A stretch of DNA of 64,000 nt, taken from the NCBI RefSeq assembly GCF_904424705.1, contig NZ_CAJGBF010000009.1, forward strand, positions 62,001 through 126,000. Reading direction: 5' to 3'. A program made the translations under genes and the position numbers. The stretch comes from Rossellomorea arthrocnemi. Its GTDB lineage: Bacteria > Bacillota > Bacilli > Bacillales > Bacillaceae_B. Below are positions 35,707 through 43,873 of the stretch, piece after piece (positions within the stretch are counted from its first letter, which is position 1; each line of letters begins with the position of its first letter). Under the pieces are notes generated by a model, which was not told the origin of the DNA, ran no database searches, and was given only the letters and a program-made list of their open reading frames with translations.

Positions 35707-36432
35707 ATGACAACTGCAAGAGGAACCGTAACCGAAGTAAACCTCTTTAGTAAAGAACTGAACGAAGAGATGAAAATGCTCGTTTATTTACCGGCAACGT
35801 ACTCTCCCCTTTATAAATATTCCCTGCTCATTGCGCAGGATGGAAAAGATTACTTCCAGCTTGGAAGGATCCCCCGACTCGCGGATGAACTCCTTTCGAA
35901 AAGGGAAATTGAAAATATGATCATTGTAGGGGTCCCGTACAAGGACGTAGATGATAGAAGAAGGAAGTACCATCCCCATGGTGAGGAAAATAGTGCCTAT
36001 ATCCGATTTTTGGCACATGAATTAGTCCCATATTTAGATGAGCATTACCCTACTTATCATATGGGAATGGGACGCGCTCTCATTGGAGATTCATTAGGTG
36101 CAACAGTGTCGCTTTTGACTGCATTAAAATATCCGAACACATTTGGCAAAGTACTCCTTCAATCTCCATTCGTCAATGAGAAAGTGTTGGATGCTGTGGA
36201 TGACTTTACTCAGCCTCACCTGTTAAGCATCTACCATATTATTGGTAAGCAGGAAACTGAAGTAAAAACGACGGACGGAAAGGTTAAGGACTTTTTAAAA
36301 CCAAACCGACAGCTCCACGAAACATTCGAACAAAAAGGATTTTCTTCCTTCTATGATGAATTCGACGGTGACCACACATGGAAGCATTGGCAACCCGATT
36401 TAAAGCGTGCATTAAAAATGATGTTCAGTTGA
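35707..36432 (+). CDS. yjcH: YjcH-like esterase (alpha/beta hydrolase)
   Basis: A 241-residue alpha/beta hydrolase of the esterase D/Fes-like family. The nucleophile elbow is IGDSLGAT (Ser near residue 137), and a C-terminal DHTWKHW supplies the catalytic His. The oxyanion side YLPATY resembles enterobactin esterases, but there is no siderophore operon here. It is a cytoplasmic enzyme without a signal peptide. ATG 35707 follows AGGAGG at eight bases. It heads the conserved yjcH-yjcG-yjcF run and carries a cre box, so it is probably lowered by glucose. The natural substrate is unknown. Confidence 0.88.
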   Translation: MTTARGTVTEVNLFSKELNEEMKMLVYLPATYSPLYKYSLLIAQDGKDYFQLGRIPRLADELLSKREIENMIIVGVPYKDVDDRRRKYHPHGEENSAYIRFLAHELVPYLDEHYPTYHMGMGRALIGDSLGATVSLLTALKYPNTFGKVLLQSPFVNEKVLDAVDDFTQPHLLSIYHIIGKQETEVKTTDGKVKDFLKPNRQLHETFEQKGFSSFYDEFDGDHTWKHWQPDLKRALKMMFS

Positions 36433-36588
36433 CGTAAGCGACAAGGGCATCCTTGTCGCTTACCAATGAAGTATAAGATCAGCCGGAATCACCCTATTCC
36501 TCTTTCGTTCGCCCTATATTAAATTTTTGAAAAATTTGCTATACTATACATATAACAATGATAGTTAAATAGAGGAGGATTGAAGAAA

Positions 36589-37107
36589 ATGAATTATGGT
36601 ATAGTCATTTTCCCATCGAAAAAGCTACAAGATATCGCGAACTCTTACAGGAAGCGCTATGATCCTCATTATGCATTGGTCCCGCCACATTTGACATTAA
36701 AGAACGTCTTTAGTGCAGATGATGATCAAATTAAAGAGATCGCAGGGAAACTTTCTGCAATTTCAAAAAAATACGACCCCTTCAATTTAAAAGTGTACAA
36801 AGTAAGTTCCTTTCAACCTGTAAATAACGTTATTTATTTCAAAGTTGAGTCCAAGCCTGAACTGCAAGGGCTGCACGATGACATGCATAATCAAAACTTC
36901 ATGGGTGACGAACCTGAATTCGCTTTCGTTCCTCACATTACAGTCGCCCAGAAGCTCTCTAATGATGAGCATTCAGATATCTTCGGTTCACTCAGCATGC
37001 TCGGTATCGATCATGAAGAGACAATCGACCGTTTTCACTTACTTTATCAGTTAGAGAATGGATCCTGGACCGTGTACGAAACATTCCGATTGGGAAAGGG
37101 AGAATAA
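36589..37107 (+). CDS. yjcG: YjcG-like 2H phosphoesterase
   Basis: A 172-residue member of the 2H (LigT/2'-5' RNA ligase-like) phosphoesterase superfamily. The two catalytic HxT/S motifs are HLTLKNVF (near residue 34) and HITVAQKL (near 115), placed symmetrically across the bilobal fold. The family cleaves cyclic phosphodiesters or 2'-5' linkages. The Bacillus YjcG structure is known but its substrate is not. ATG 36589 is ten bases after AGGAGG. A TTG nine bases earlier is too close. It is followed after three bases by yjcF, so the two are co-transcribed. Confidence 0.92.
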   Translation: MNYGIVIFPSKKLQDIANSYRKRYDPHYALVPPHLTLKNVFSADDDQIKEIAGKLSAISKKYDPFNLKVYKVSSFQPVNNVIYFKVESKPELQGLHDDMHNQNFMGDEPEFAFVPHITVAQKLSNDEHSDIFGSLSMLGIDHEETIDRFHLLYQLENGSWTVYETFRLGKGE

Positions 37108-37110
37108 ACG

Positions 37111-37536
37111 GTGAAAGTCGTAGTTGCCAAGACAGAGGATCAGATCCAAGAAGTATTCAACATTCGAAAGACTGTTTTTGTAGAAGAACAAAAGGTTCCC
37201 CTTGAAGAAGAGATCGATGAATATGAAAACGACTCCACTCATTTCGTTCTTTATGACCAAAGTCATTCGGTTGGGGCAGGGCGTTTTCGTATTCTTGATG
37301 GAGTAGGAAAAGTAGAAAGGATCTGCGTCCTTCCAGCCATCAGGGGGAAAGGGGCAGGGCGTGAACTGATGCTGGCCATTGAAGAATATGCAAAGCAGCA
37401 GCCCTTATCCCAATTGAAGCTAAATGCTCAAACCTATGCGATCCCTTTTTATGAAGGGTTAGGCTATGAAGTTATATCCGATGAATTCCTGGATGCAGGC
37501 ATTCCACATAAAACAATGAAAAAGACCATCCAATAA
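37111..37536 (+). CDS. yjcF: YjcF-like GNAT acetyltransferase
   Basis: A 141-residue GCN5-related N-acetyltransferase. The acetyl-CoA loop is in RGKGAGRELMLAIEEYA (near residue 72). The beta-bulge strand VERICVLP precedes it, and the C-terminus carries FYEGLGYEV. The acceptor is unknown. GTG 37111 follows AAAGGGAG and lies three bases after the yjcG stop, so translation is probably coupled. Strong terminator after the stop. Confidence 0.92.
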   Translation: MKVVVAKTEDQIQEVFNIRKTVFVEEQKVPLEEEIDEYENDSTHFVLYDQSHSVGAGRFRILDGVGKVERICVLPAIRGKGAGRELMLAIEEYAKQQPLSQLKLNAQTYAIPFYEGLGYEVISDEFLDAGIPHKTMKKTIQ

Positions 37537-37581
37537 AGAACAGTGTATCTAGTTTCAGGACTAGATACACTGTTCTTTTTC
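37536..37581 (+). terminator. Terminator of the yjcGF operon
   Basis: AAAGAACAGTGTATCTAGT and ACTAGATACACTGTTCTTT form a 19-pair perfect stem around TTCAGG with a T tract. Confidence 0.95.
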
Positions 37582-37650
37582 CTTTGTTCCTTCGTATATT
37601 CAGCTCAGTTCTCGTCGATAATGGTGAAATGTATGGAAAGGGGGAACCTC

Positions 37651-38325
37651 ATGGAAATCAAGTCCATTGCCATCGAATTAATCGTTGGATATTTCGCATT
37701 GCTCATTCTGACAAAAATCCTTGGCAAAACACAAATCACACAAATATCAGCCTTTGATTTCATTTCCGCTTTAATTCTTGGTGAGCTCGTGGGTAACTCC
37801 CTTTATGACGGGAAAACAACGGTTTATCCTATTCTCGCTGCCATTTCAATTTGGGGTAGTTTGATTTTCATTACTGAATACTTCACTCAAAAATCAAGAC
37901 GGTTTCGACATATACTGGAGGGAACTCCATCATTAATCATAAATAAAGGACAAATAAACTTTAAAGAACTCAAGAAGAATCATTTGGACTTGAATCAGCT
38001 GCAGCATTTACTTCGGGCAAAGGATGTATTTTCTGTAAGAGAATGTGAATATGCCCTCTTGGAATCAGACGGCACGTTGAGCGTCATTCGGAAGCCACTT
38101 TATGATATGGTACAACGTCAGGATCTTCAATTACCAATCAAGGCCGCCACCCTCCCTCTTTCATTGATCGTCGATGGGGAAATCGTCTATGATAATTTAC
38201 TCCTTGCCGGACAAGAAGACACGTGGTTGATAAACGAAATTAAAAAACAAGGCTTTCTCTCCTCAAAGGACGTGCTATACGCCGAATGGGAAGATGGGAA
38301 AACCTTGTTGGTTCAAGGATATTAA
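37651..38325 (+). CDS. DUF421 (YetF-type) membrane protein
   Basis: A 224-residue protein with three N-terminal membrane segments (residues 5-80, including LGKTQITQISAFDFISALILG, typical of DUF421) and a soluble C-terminal domain of two YetF lobes. I start at ATG 37651, which has AAAGGGGG seven bases before it. The longer frame to 37543 runs through the yjcF terminator. The family is common in spore formers. The exact role is unknown. A second DUF421 protein is encoded in the spoVA operon 3 kb away. Confidence 0.85.
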   Translation: MEIKSIAIELIVGYFALLILTKILGKTQITQISAFDFISALILGELVGNSLYDGKTTVYPILAAISIWGSLIFITEYFTQKSRRFRHILEGTPSLIINKGQINFKELKKNHLDLNQLQHLLRAKDVFSVRECEYALLESDGTLSVIRKPLYDMVQRQDLQLPIKAATLPLSLIVDGEIVYDNLLLAGQEDTWLINEIKKQGFLSSKDVLYAEWEDGKTLLVQGY

Positions 38326-39218
38326 AGAGGCTTTACAATGAGCTCATTGCCTTCAATCAAAAATGATAGGAGCTTCTTCCTTTCCAGACTTGTGAGATAT
38401 GCTGTAACCGATGTTCTATATAGCAGCCACTGCCCCACATTCGATACAGTGATCATATGTAAATCTAAATATTCTCTCATGATGTGGTCGATGGTCTGTC
38501 CGTTTGGACTATCAATTACCATTGCTAATAGAGAGTTCATTCTGTCGTTGTGAAGTTCTATATTTTCCTTCACTGTATAAGAAATGTCTTCTTCGAAGTG
38601 TCCATGACCAGGGATTGCTCCTTTGCAGGAAATGTGAAGGAGCTTTTCTAATGATCTCAAGGTTTGATCCGCATCCACAATAAAGGGTATCACATGCTTT
38701 TTTAACATAGCACTTCCAAAATAACTGTCTGCTGCATAAAGGATATCATCTATCAGGAGGCCTGCCTGACTATATGAATGCCCCGGTAAATCAATGACTT
38801 CAAAGGTGAACGGACCAATTTTGTTTTCTCCAGTCACAATCTCCCCGTCTATCTCCACTGCCTGTCCTTCCAGAAATTTATTCCGGAGTTCTTTTATAGG
38901 AACAGCCCCGTTAAACAAATAAATGGGTTCCAAGATGGGACTCTCCATAATGGATTTTTCCAATTTAGGGGCAAACATTTCAATCCCCCATTTTTTCTTT
39001 AAATAATGGGCACCTCCAAAATGATCGGCGTGGGCATGGGTGATTATACAATAATCAAGGGGCATCTTTTCACTCTCAAGCTTCCTGATTACCTTCTTCA
39101 TGGCCGAGTCATCCAATCCGCTGTCGATCAGAAGCCCCTTTCCCCTCTTTACACAATACCCAATCGTAACAGCTCCCGTAAACGCAAAGCAATGTTCAGT
39201 GAATTGCTGAAGTTCCAA
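38322..39218 (-). CDS. Metallo-beta-lactamase-fold hydrolase
   Basis: A 298-residue MBL-fold protein. The zinc motif is THAHADHFGG, followed by a GHSYSQAG site and a conserved GHGHFEE site. The N-terminus, with an LQQF and TIGYCVKRGKGLLIDSG stretch, precedes it, and a helical C-terminal extension makes up the last 80 residues. The start is TTG 39218, with GGAGG seven bases upstream. The ATG at 39245 has no site. The substrate is unknown. Related proteins hydrolyse thioesters, such as glyoxalase II. Confidence 0.85.
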   Translation of the reverse strand: MELQQFTEHCFAFTGAVTIGYCVKRGKGLLIDSGLDDSAMKKVIRKLESEKMPLDYCIITHAHADHFGGAHYLKKKWGIEMFAPKLEKSIMESPILEPIYLFNGAVPIKELRNKFLEGQAVEIDGEIVTGENKIGPFTFEVIDLPGHSYSQAGLLIDDILYAADSYFGSAMLKKHVIPFIVDADQTLRSLEKLLHISCKGAIPGHGHFEEDISYTVKENIELHNDRMNSLLAMVIDSPNGQTIDHIMREYLDLHMITVSNVGQWLLYRTSVTAYLTSLERKKLLSFLIEGNELIVKPL

Positions 39219-39244
39219 GTCAATACCTCCAATGAATCGATTCA

Positions 39245-39514
39245 CTATACATATTCGTTAAAGTGTTTTCCTTTTCCTGTTAGTTGTGCTAATAATGTGG
39301 TTGGAATGGATGATTTACTCTGAGAATGATAGGGAGTTGTCCTTTGATTGAATCGGACTTCATCAGTTGTTTCTGTTTCTTGGAAATGGGTGTTATTTTT
39401 AAGTGGATTGATTGAATGTATGGGGAAAAAACTGAACGGATCCTTATTAACTTTTATTTCCCTTTCTTGATATTGTTTGTATTGATAGTGAGGAATTGGC
39501 GCAATATATCCCAT
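39245..39514 (-). CDS. Hypothetical protein, Tyr/Gln-rich N-terminus
   Basis: An 89-residue hydrophilic protein beginning MGYIAPIPHYQYKQYQ, with many polar residues and a Lys-rich end. It has no membrane segment and no motif that I recognise. ATG 39514 is preceded by a strong AAGGAGG at eight bases, so I think the gene is real. It lies just downstream of spoVIF, in the B. subtilis yjc spore region, so a sporulation role is plausible but unproven. Confidence 0.7.
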   Translation of the reverse strand: MGYIAPIPHYQYKQYQEREIKVNKDPFSFFPIHSINPLKNNTHFQETETTDEVRFNQRTTPYHSQSKSSIPTTLLAQLTGKGKHFNEYV

Positions 39515-39672
39515 GGTATTACCTCCTTGGTTTTACTTACCCAATTTTTGGTTTTGAAAAACGTGTAAACGCTACTCTTTTAGATCCCTTCAAAAAAGAA
39601 AGAAGAATTAACATAAAATACGTGGCTTACCGTTTTTTTATGTCCATTCTTCTTGATTTAGTGAAAATTCTT

Positions 39673-39933
39673 TTATTTCTTCCCCTTGTTTAACATATTG
39701 GAAATTGTACCAAAGTCCAGTTGCTTACCGTCGTTCACAATCGATTGGACAATTTTATCTTCCATTTCCTTGTTTACAGGTTTATTGGCAATTTTAGATA
39801 CTCGTTTGATGACGCTTCTAACCGTTGCTTCATCTTTGAAATTCGCATTTTGTAATGAGTTCGCAAGCTCTAACACTTCGTTCATGTTTACGCCTGTCTT
39901 CTTCTCTAAATTCTTAAAAAAGTTATTATTCAT
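39673..39933 (-). CDS. spoVIF: Stage VI sporulation protein F
   Basis: An 86-residue helical protein of the SpoVIF family (B. subtilis YjcC), with FFKNLEKKTGVNMNEVLELA near the N-terminus and a basic C-terminus ending NMLNKGKK. In B. subtilis it is made in the mother cell and needed for assembly and thickening of the spore coat. AAGGAGG is ten bases before ATG 39933 and four before ATG 39939, so I take the former. In B. subtilis it lies next to yjcA. Here the two are separated by a spoVA operon and yjcZ. Confidence 0.88.
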   Translation of the reverse strand: MNNNFFKNLEKKTGVNMNEVLELANSLQNANFKDEATVRSVIKRVSKIANKPVNKEMEDKIVQSIVNDGKQLDFGTISNMLNKGKK

Positions 39934-40037
39934 TTCCATCACGCCTCCTTTTAACTATAAGCATCATATGTAAAAAAAACAGGAGCGTGAATTGAATTGA
40001 AAATTATTTAGGCATTTTCCCTTAGCCTCACTCTAAA

Positions 40038-40472
40038 TAAAAGGCTCTTTTCGCAGAAGATTGAGGTTATGATTACAAATACACTATTACCACTACTCTG
40101 ACATTGAGTGAGTACGGTAGGGTGAGGGGAACTGCTCCGCTTTCCACGGACGTTCGGCCGAGCTTCCTCAGCTTTTTGCTTCCGGGGTCTCGGCACGCCA
40201 GTTTTTCCGTATGAATCTACGCGGTTCCCCTCACCCTCTAAAGGATCATTTTGTGTCAGAGCTAAACAGTCCATTTTCACCAGAAAAGAAAAAGAATATT
40301 CGTACTATTAGGCAATAATGCATTCCTTACATTTTTGTTGTAGTGAAAAACGTCGCTTGGACAGTTTGATTTTCGCTCCAGGTGCTCGCCTCCTGGCGGG
40401 AAGCGATCACCTGGAGCGAAAATCAACCACTATACCCTTCTTCAAAAGCAACAATGTTTATGAAAACAACCA
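40038..40472. repeat. MITE-like intergenic repeat, copy B (composite)
   Basis: Begins AAGGCTCTTTTCGCAGAAG (40041) and ends with the inverse AAAAGCAACAATG then TTTATGAAAACAACC (to 40472). Inside, 40060-40260 shares long blocks with copy D, such as GGGTGAGGGGAACTGCTCC and AAGGAKCATTTNGTGTCAGAGC. It also has an extra GC-rich hairpin (40140-40200) that copy D lacks. A second hairpin occupies 40366-40425, with arms GATTTTCGCTCCAGGTG and CACCTGGAGCGAAAATC. At about 435 bp it may be two nested elements. Confidence 0.65.
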
Positions 40473-40523
40473 AACAAAAAGACAAAATCCCTCCAATGAG
40501 GATTCTGCCTTTTGTACCCCTTT

Positions 40524-40652
40524 CTAACAGAAGCTGGCTCCAACGATAATTAATAGAATGAAAAGCACAACGATTAATACAAACGTCGAACCATATCCGC
40601 CGCCATAACCGCCGCCGCCATATCCACAGCCACCGTAACCATATCCATACAT
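40524..40652 (-). CDS. yjcZ: YjcZ-family small spore membrane protein
   Basis: A 42-residue protein too short for most gene callers. The first 21 residues are Gly/Tyr repeats ([20 protein letters not shown]), and the rest is a single membrane helix, [15 protein letters not shown], ending ASFC. This is the YjcZ family of sporulation proteins. The GAGAGGTG ribosome binding site is six bases before ATG 40652. It lies between repeat copy B and the spoVA operon and probably has its own promoter. YjcZ function is unknown. Confidence 0.88.
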   Translation of the reverse strand: MYGYGYGGCGYGGGGYGGGYGSTFVLIVVLFILLIIVGASFC

Positions 40653-40731
40653 TTACTGTCACCTCTCTTTTACCTTTAGTCTCTTATAACATATGTATAA
40701 AGAGAGGTTTACGTATGGGCTCTTGGATAAT

Positions 40732-41424
40732 TTATTGTGTGTTTGTCCAATCGAACAGGTCAAAGGTCAAGTTGCCTTCTGCATCTAATTGGGCAAGAAA
40801 GATGGATTCCACTTTCAGTTTTCTCTTCGCCAGCTCACTTACTAACCATGTTAAGGGAAAACCAATTTCCGACAGGGCTTTTTGATCAATCTTACCGTCT
40901 GTAATCACGGCTTGTGGAGGGGTGGACTTTTGCGATAAAGCAAATACATCTTCTCGAACAAGCAGCTGCTTTTCTTTTTTCAAAAGAACACTTAAATCCC
41001 CGTTGGTATCAAGTGATGCAAATTCTACATCCGCTGCACGGAAAACATCCTTTTTCCGCAGTTGCTCGAGCAACTCATCGACAGAATATTTTTCTTTTTT
41101 CAACGCTCTTTCATCGATATTTCCATCCTTAATGAATACTGTGGGTTTTCCTTCAGCAAATCTTCTAAAGCGAATACTCTTTAATGATAGGAAAGAAAAC
41201 AACAGGGGGAACGCAAACCATAATAGAATACTCATAAGGCCTTCACTTAATGGCAGGCCCAGATCCATTGATAGAGTTCCAGCAATGCTCCCCACGGTGA
41301 TCCCTGTGATGTATTCGAAAAAAGATAATTTTGAAAGCTGTTTTTTCCCTAATAACTTGGTGATGGCAAACAGGGAAAGCAGGATAAATAAACTTCTCAC
41401 CGCCACCTGTAAGTATTCAGGCAT
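40732..41424 (-). CDS. DUF421 (YetF-type) protein of the spoVA operon
   Basis: A 230-residue protein with three N-terminal membrane segments (LGKKQLSKLSFFEYITG between the first and second) and a soluble C-terminal domain. DUF421/YetF proteins are the distal genes of the extra spoVA operons associated with very heat-resistant spores. Here it follows spoVAEb by 15 bases and closes the operon. It differs from the other DUF421 protein at 37.7 kb. Role in the spore inner membrane is inference. Confidence 0.88.
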   Translation of the reverse strand: MPEYLQVAVRSLFILLSLFAITKLLGKKQLSKLSFFEYITGITVGSIAGTLSMDLGLPLSEGLMSILLWFAFPLLFSFLSLKSIRFRRFAEGKPTVFIKDGNIDERALKKEKYSVDELLEQLRKKDVFRAADVEFASLDTNGDLSVLLKKEKQLLVREDVFALSQKSTPPQAVITDGKIDQKALSEIGFPLTWLVSELAKRKLKVESIFLAQLDAEGNLTFDLFDWTNTQ

Positions 41425-41439
41425 CTATATTCACTCCTA

Positions 41440-41796
41440 TCATCCCTTTGGTTTAAACAGGAGCGCCCCAATGAAACCAAAGATGATGGCCGAAGAGATC
41501 CCAGAGCTTGTGACTTCGAACATACCGGTGAGGACCCCAACTACTCCATGTTCCCCGGCTTCCTGCATAGCCCCGTTTACAAGGGCGTTCCCAAAGCTCG
41601 TAATGGGAATGGTTGCTCCCGCCCCGGCAAAATCGATGAGAGGCTCGTATAGACCGAATCCTGAAAGGATTGCTCCTGAGACCACCAGCAGACTTAAAGT
41701 GTGGGCTGGGGTTAATTTCGCCACATCAAACAATAATTGACCGATTACACAAATGATACCGCCTATCGTAAATGCCCAAAAAAACATCGCTAACAC
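41440..41796 (-). CDS. spoVAEb: Stage V sporulation protein AE (SpoVAEb)
   Basis: A 118-residue membrane protein with three helices and the SpoVAE signature FAGAGATIPITSFGNALVNGA. With SpoVAC and SpoVAD it forms the inner-membrane channel that moves Ca2+-dipicolinic acid into and out of the spore. The start is GTG 41796, with AAGGAGG seven bases before it. It follows spoVAD by 21 bases. The sequence is the AEb type. An AEa/AF pair, present in the standard spoVA operon, is missing here. Confidence 0.93.
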   Translation of the reverse strand: MLAMFFWAFTIGGIICVIGQLLFDVAKLTPAHTLSLLVVSGAILSGFGLYEPLIDFAGAGATIPITSFGNALVNGAMQEAGEHGVVGVLTGMFEVTSSGISSAIIFGFIGALLFKPKG

Positions 41797-41817
41797 TTGG
41801 TTTCCTCCTTTAAAGCC

Positions 41818-42834
41818 CTACAAATACTCAATCGACACTGCATGAGCAATACAAGGAATCGATTCGCCTTGTTGAAATGTAAGGGGTGATAACAGTGCAC
41901 CTGTCGCTATGACTAAAATACGTTTATACGTTCCTTTTTTCATTTCATTCAATAAATGACCATAAAGCACGGTTGCTGAACACCCTGGTCCACTTGCCCC
42001 GGACTGGACCGGCTGATCTTCACCGTAAATCAACATTCCGCAATCTTTAAATTGTTGATCCGATAGTGGATAGCCTTTTTGCTTCAGCATTTCAAGGGCC
42101 GTCTGTCTTCCGATTTTGGCAAGGTCTCCGGTTATAATGAGATCATAATATGAAGAATCTCTCCCCAGATCCTGAAAGTGGCCAGTGATCGTATCGACAG
42201 CCGCCGGGGCCATAGCGCCGCCCATATTAAATGGATCCTTCAACCCCATATCCATTACCTTTCCGATGGTGGCAGAGGTCACTCTGGGAGCCGGTATAGT
42301 AACGGATGCCCCTTCACCAATCACGGCATAGCCGGCACCAGTGACGGTCCACTGCGCAGTTGGAGGTTTTTGGCCGCCGTATTCAGTAGGGTAGCGGAAC
42401 TGCTTCTCGGTAGCGGAATTGTGACTGGAGGCTCCTGTAACTACATGATGGGCCCCATGGTAGTTGACTAAAAAAGCCGAGAGGGCGAGACCCTCCATTG
42501 ATGTAGAACACGCGCCGAACAATCCGAAATACGGAATTCCGTTGGTTCTTGCCGCAAAGCTTGAAGGGGTAATTTGATTGATCAGGTCCCCGGTTAAGAA
42601 AAATTGAATATCATCCTTTTGCAGAGATTGTTTTTCCAGTGCAATTTGAACGGCATCCTCAATGAGAGTGCGATTAGCTTTTTCGTATGTGTCCTGCCCC
42701 ATCCATACATCATCGTAAAACTGATCGAAGTCAGCGGTGAGGTTTCCTTTTTTCTCAAAAGGTCCACCTACAACCCCGGTTGAGAGGATGGCCGGGTTTG
42801 TAGGAAACACCCATGATCTTGAACCCTGTAGCAT
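41818..42834 (-). CDS. spoVAD: Stage V sporulation protein AD
   Basis: A 338-residue soluble member of the thiolase-like family that has lost catalysis. It binds dipicolinic acid at the forespore membrane. Seen motifs are GLFGACSTSMEGLALSA (the former active-site Cys region) and GATSHN-like GASSHNSATEKQFRYPTEY. ATG 42834 shares one base with the spoVAC stop (TAATG), so translation is coupled. It provides the Ca-DPA-binding part of the channel. Confidence 0.95.
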   Translation of the reverse strand: MLQGSRSWVFPTNPAILSTGVVGGPFEKKGNLTADFDQFYDDVWMGQDTYEKANRTLIEDAVQIALEKQSLQKDDIQFFLTGDLINQITPSSFAARTNGIPYFGLFGACSTSMEGLALSAFLVNYHGAHHVVTGASSHNSATEKQFRYPTEYGGQKPPTAQWTVTGAGYAVIGEGASVTIPAPRVTSATIGKVMDMGLKDPFNMGGAMAPAAVDTITGHFQDLGRDSSYYDLIITGDLAKIGRQTALEMLKQKGYPLSDQQFKDCGMLIYGEDQPVQSGASGPGCSATVLYGHLLNEMKKGTYKRILVIATGALLSPLTFQQGESIPCIAHAVSIEYL

Positions 42835-43304
42835 TAGACTACCCCCAACTGGATTAAAATGGTCTTGATTAAGGCAACAACAAAGGCTGAGAATACCCCG
42901 AAGACAATAACAGAGCCTGCCAGTTTGAAAATATTTCCTCCAACCCCAAGGACGAGGCCTTCTGTTCTGTGCTCAATGGCCGCAGAAATCACAGCGTTCC
43001 CGAAGCCTGTAACGGGGACGGCACTTCCAGCCCCGCCAAATTGGCCAATGTGGTCGTACACCCCGAAGCCAGTCAGGAGCATGGCGAGAAAGACCATTGT
43101 CGCAACCGTCGGATTCCCTGCTGTCTGCTCTGTGAAGTTGAAATAGTAAATGTACATGTACGTAACCGCTTGTCCGATTAAACAGATGAAACCGCCGACA
43201 AAGAATGCTTTAATGACATTTTTAAGTAAGGGCCGCTTCGTTTCGTATTGTTTTTCTAACTGTTCGTACTTCTTCTGTTCTGGTGTTTTCGGTGTTTTCC
43301 CCAC
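42834..43304 (-). CDS. spoVAC: Stage V sporulation protein AC
   Basis: A 156-residue membrane protein with a charged N-terminus (KKYEQLEKQY) followed by about four helices. FGGAGSAVPVTGFGNAV is the SpoVAC signature, homologous to the SpoVAE motif. In B. subtilis SpoVAC is a mechanosensitive channel for DPA release during germination. GTG 43304 follows AGGAGG at about seven bases. It is preceded by 12 bases after the lipoprotein stop and coupled to spoVAD. Confidence 0.95.
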   Translation of the reverse strand: MGKTPKTPEQKKYEQLEKQYETKRPLLKNVIKAFFVGGFICLIGQAVTYMYIYYFNFTEQTAGNPTVATMVFLAMLLTGFGVYDHIGQFGGAGSAVPVTGFGNAVISAAIEHRTEGLVLGVGGNIFKLAGSVIVFGVFSAFVVALIKTILIQLGVV

Positions 43305-43316
43305 AAACCATTCCTC

Positions 43317-43784
43317 CTACGTTTTTTCCTTTTGAAGCTTCACGATATCCTGAAACTTGTTTTCAGCATCCTTCTTAGAGATTGAACCTTTTTTCAGCTT
43401 TTCTTTTAGGCGGATGGTCTCGAGAAAGATTTTATAATCACTGGATAATATAAAATCTTCTTTGGGATATTTATCCTCTAAATAGCCATCCATTTTTTTT
43501 TCGATACTTTTCATTTTGAATCTATGCATATGTTTCACTTTGTAAACAACGAGCGTTTCTTCCTTCCCCTGGATGACAGCGACGTCGTAGAGCTCCTCCA
43601 TCTTGGAAATTTCCCTCTTGATGGCATGACCGTAGCTGTCCGTCTCAGGATTGTCCACTAATTCGATGGGTGGCGGATTGGTTTTCTTCATAAGAGCAAT
43701 CTTGCTGTCATTTCCATCTTCCTTATTTGCGCAACCGATCAACACAAATACTGCAAGCGGAATGATGATCCGATTTTTGTTCAT
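43317..43784 (-). CDS. YhcN/YlaJ-like spore lipoprotein
   Basis: A 155-residue lipoprotein. A short signal peptide ends in lipobox LIGC (Cys near residue 18). The mature part is highly charged, with HMHRFKMKSIEKKMDGYL and a helical Lys/Glu tail, in the pattern of the YhcN/YlaJ family of spore inner-membrane lipoproteins. As the first gene of the spoVA operon it fits the supernumerary spoVA type, where a YhcN/YlaJ protein precedes spoVAC. ATG 43784 follows AGAGGGATATAG. It is transcribed with the rest of the operon, likely under SigG; I could not point to a clean promoter. Confidence 0.8.
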   Translation of the reverse strand: MNKNRIIIPLAVFVLIGCANKEDGNDSKIALMKKTNPPPIELVDNPETDSYGHAIKREISKMEELYDVAVIQGKEETLVVYKVKHMHRFKMKSIEKKMDGYLEDKYPKEDFILSSDYKIFLETIRLKEKLKKGSISKKDAENKFQDIVKLQKEKT

Positions 43785-43845
43785 TCTATATCCCTCTTTT
43801 ATTTGTACTCATCCTTTATTTTTTTCATAAAGTCATTTTTTATGA

Positions 43846-43873
43846 AAAAAAGACTGCCCAATTTGAGCAGCCT
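43846..43873 (-). terminator. Terminator of the 30-codon gene
   Basis: AGGCTGCTC and GGGCAGTCT pair around AAATT with a run of T residues. A further AT-rich inverted repeat lies at 43819-43851. Confidence 0.75.

Noticed and set aside
36432-36468. Hairpin GTAAGCGACAAGG/CCTTGTCGCTTAC after yjcH
   Set aside because: No T tract follows, so I did not call it a terminator. It may be an RNA end stabiliser or chance.
40318-40527. Open frames inside repeat copies B and D (also 47488-47700)
   Set aside because: They lie in the repeat elements with no initiation signals and differ between copies, so they are not conserved genes.
40423-40662. 79-codon Trp/Arg-rich minus-strand frame over yjcZ
   Set aside because: It is an out-of-frame shadow of the real Gly/Tyr-rich 42-residue gene, which has the ribosome binding site and a natural membrane helix.
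40922-41740. A 272-codon plus-strand open frame opposite the DUF421 and spoVAE genes
   Set aside because: It is the antisense shadow of two clear genes. It lacks a ribosome binding site and its product is low-complexity Ser/Asn/Pro.
43819-43851. AT-only inverted repeat TTTTTTTCATAAA/TTTATGAAAAAAA
   Set aside because: It is weak and overlaps the neighbouring terminator. It could be chance in AT-rich spacer.
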